A program made the translations under genes and the position numbers. The notes beneath the pieces are model-generated. The model was not told where the DNA came from, made no database searches, and was given only the letters and a program-made list of their open reading frames with translations. This document shows positions 62,717 through 64,000 of a DNA stretch of 64,000 nucleotides, one piece after another. Position 1 is the first letter of the stretch; each line of letters opens with the position of its first letter. The stretch comes from JAAZBV01 sp964460435 (GTDB lineage Bacteria; Desulfobacterota; DSM-4660; Desulfatiglandales; HGW-15), in the NCBI GenBank assembly GCA_964460435.1, contig CAYWRH010000004.1, positions 10,009-74,008 on the forward strand, written 5' to 3'.

Positions 62717-62911
62717 ATGGGAAAAACAAACCTCTCATTATCATCAAAGATTGATGCAGCTTTTAAACAGGTAGCAAAAAAGGTAATTGAGCGTGCAAAA
62801 CAGACATCCACTCCTGTTATAATATGGGAGGATGGATGTATAAAAGAAATTTCTGTAAACCGTTTAAATGAAAAGTATGAAGCAATTGTACAACGCAGCG
62901 TAAAACGATGA
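62717..62911 (+). CDS. Small partner (likely antitoxin) of the zeta-type toxin
   Basis: 64 aa, start with AAGGA about ten bases upstream. It has a helix (LSLSSKIDAAFKQVAKKVIE) then VIIWEDGCIKEISVNRLN. Small genes of this type follow zeta-like toxins in many genomes and are taken as antitoxins. No recognised DNA-binding motif. It converges on the recombinase gene with an eight-base gap. Confidence 0.7.
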   Translation: MGKTNLSLSSKIDAAFKQVAKKVIERAKQTSTPVIIWEDGCIKEISVNRLNEKYEAIVQRSVKR

Positions 62912-62919
62912 AACCCTTG

Positions 62920-63597
62920 TCAGTCCTGCCTCTTCAGGATTGACCTTATTGTCTGTGGGTGCCATACAAGATTACCTCTCTTTGTCGGATACTTTTCTCT
63001 TTCCAGTTCTCGGCATACTCTCCGCAATGAAAACCCATCACTATTGAGATTGCGTATCACCCTGATTACCTTTTGTTCCGCATCGTTTTTAATTAAAATC
63101 CCGGCGGGGGTAAGGTCATACCCATATGGAATATCGCCCCCTGTCTTCTCCATACGAGACCTTTTGTGAGACAACGCCGCCTTTGTCCTTTCCCCTATAA
63201 TACGTCTCTCCATCTCTGCCAATGCAGCAGTCAATGTGAAAAAGAAACTACCCATTGCAGATTGTGTGTCCAGTGTTTCCTCTATGGAATGAAATGATAT
63301 GCCCCACCTCTCAAACATCTTCGTTGTTTCGAGTGCGTCTGTTGTTGAACGGAATATCCTATCCAGTTTATACACAACCACTGCGTTAATCTGTTTTCTC
63401 TTTGCGAGTGTAAGAACCTTCTGAACTCCTTGCCTGTTAAGGTTCTTCGCGCTGATGCCTGCGTCCTCCACAATGGTTTCAAGTTTTAAATCCTTTAATA
63501 GACAATATGCCTGTATCTTGGATTTCTGATTATCCAGTAAAACCCCTTCTCGTGCCTGGTCTTCTGTCGAGACCTGCACATATCCTATGGCGTTCAT
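62920..63597 (-). CDS. Serine recombinase (resolvase/invertase family), catalytic Arg replaced
   Basis: 225 aa. The N-terminal catalytic domain (1-140) has YVQVSTEDQ with the nucleophile Ser, EDAGISAKNLNRQGVQKVL and INAVVVYKLDRIFRSTTDAL; the tail has a Recombinase-type domain (YGYDLTPAGILIKND, then VCRELEREKYPTKRGNLVWH). In active resolvases the first motif reads YxRVST; here the Arg is Gln, so catalysis may be weak. AAAGGAG precedes the ATG. It is the likely mover of the 61-63.6 kb segment, but no core sites were found. Confidence 0.88.
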   Translation of the reverse strand: MNAIGYVQVSTEDQAREGVLLDNQKSKIQAYCLLKDLKLETIVEDAGISAKNLNRQGVQKVLTLAKRKQINAVVVYKLDRIFRSTTDALETTKMFERWGISFHSIEETLDTQSAMGSFFFTLTAALAEMERRIIGERTKAALSHKRSRMEKTGGDIPYGYDLTPAGILIKNDAEQKVIRVIRNLNSDGFSLRRVCRELEREKYPTKRGNLVWHPQTIRSILKRQD

Positions 63598-63843
63598 CGT
63601 TATTATCTCCTTTATGTTATAGATTTTTATATGCAGACCTCATGCGGAGGGAAAAATGTTTTTTTATTTTTCCTGTAGTGTGAGGTAATAAACGGGTAAA
63701 GGGAAATGCAGGTGATTTATATCAACCCCGCAAATGTAATTATTGGCAATAATTGTTTTAAGCTAGGGTGAAAGTGGAAAGTCTTGGTGCGGGAATAAAA
63801 AAAGGAATTACCCCGTAAAGGATAACTCCTCATTATTAACTGG

Positions 63844-63921
63844 TGGCGTCCCCAAGGGGATTCGAACCCCTGTCGCAGGCGTGAAAGGCCTGTGTCCTGG
63901 ACCGGGCTAGACGATGGGGAC
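63844..63921 (-). tRNA. tRNA-Glu (anticodon TTC)
   Basis: The minus strand folds as a complete cloverleaf: acceptor GTCCCCA/TGGGGAC, anticodon loop CTTTCAC (TTC), T-loop GGTTCGAATCC, with G discriminator and encoded CCA. It closely resembles bacterial tRNA-Glu. Confidence 0.95.
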
Positions 63922-64000
63922 GCAGAAATTTGCAATTCTAATTTTCTTTTTCTGATTAATCAAGATCAATTTTGCACTATTGAGCCTGATCTTTATTTTT

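Noticed and set aside
1..64000. CRISPR array or prophage
   Set aside because: No regularly spaced direct repeats with unique spacers, no cas genes and no phage structural genes were seen.

Overview
The window looks like chromosomal DNA of an anaerobic Gram-negative bacterium, most probably a Desulfobacterota (deltaproteobacterial) lineage. The signs are many Sec-exported proteins and lipoproteins, an outer-membrane beta-barrel, ExbB/ExbD, a sodium-pumping decarboxylase beta/gamma pair, an aldehyde:ferredoxin oxidoreductase (AOR) next to an apparent selenoprotein, DUF6178 and DUF169 proteins, and a PEP-CTERM sorting tail. Gene density is high, with short intergenic gaps and good Shine-Dalgarno sites. 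The taxonomic call is inference; no rRNA is present.

Layout. 1-3.2 kb (minus): a geranylgeranyl-reductase-like flavoprotein overlapping a lipoate-ligase/DUF116 fusion, then a TPR membrane protein. 3.3-6.7 kb: purA and mnmG. 6.9-9.6 kb: a GH3 lipoprotein. 9.8-10.9 kb: a BioB/LipS-like radical SAM enzyme. 11-18.2 kb: a cluster of exported proteins (Ig/NTF2/FN3 protein, 1307-aa helical protein, beta-barrel, frameshifted lipoprotein). 18.2-25.6 kb: PurM-like, DUF169, MetE-like, TPR, FtsB-like, ExbD/ExbB and DUF6178 genes. 25.6-30.2 kb: a decayed accessory stretch with four copies of a short palindromic repeat, two toxin-antitoxin-type pairs and three pseudogenes. 30.5-40.8 kb: an SGNH acetylesterase, a double CDP-alcohol phosphotransferase, a second GH3, purB, a HisD-like enzyme and OadB/OadG. 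40.9-44.7 kb: exported proteins, two pseudogenes and an inositol monophosphatase. 45-50.2 kb: two related, divergently transcribed hybrid histidine kinases and a conserved unknown. 50.3-55.8 kb: a MATE exporter, then a strong promoter driving an exported UGSC-like selenoprotein and an AOR. 56-60.7 kb: CBS protein, Gly-rich exported protein, GH43, Nudix and an HI0933-type flavoprotein. 60.7-64 kb: a mobile or scarred region (PEP-CTERM tail, tRNA 3' fragment, HicB with broken HicA, recombinase remnant, zeta-type toxin pair, serine recombinase) ending at tRNA-Glu.

Functional threads. Two GH3 lipoproteins, a GH43 enzyme and a sialate-O-acetylesterase-type enzyme point to use of plant-type (xylan or glucan) oligosaccharides, although they are scattered. 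purA, purB and a divergent purM relative lie here without forming one operon. The best candidates for new biology are the exported UWGC selenoprotein with its AOR, the large exported-protein/beta-barrel cluster, and the HisD and PurM relatives whose active-site motifs are altered. Many reading frames are broken by single-base changes, so either real decay or residual sequencing error must be considered.
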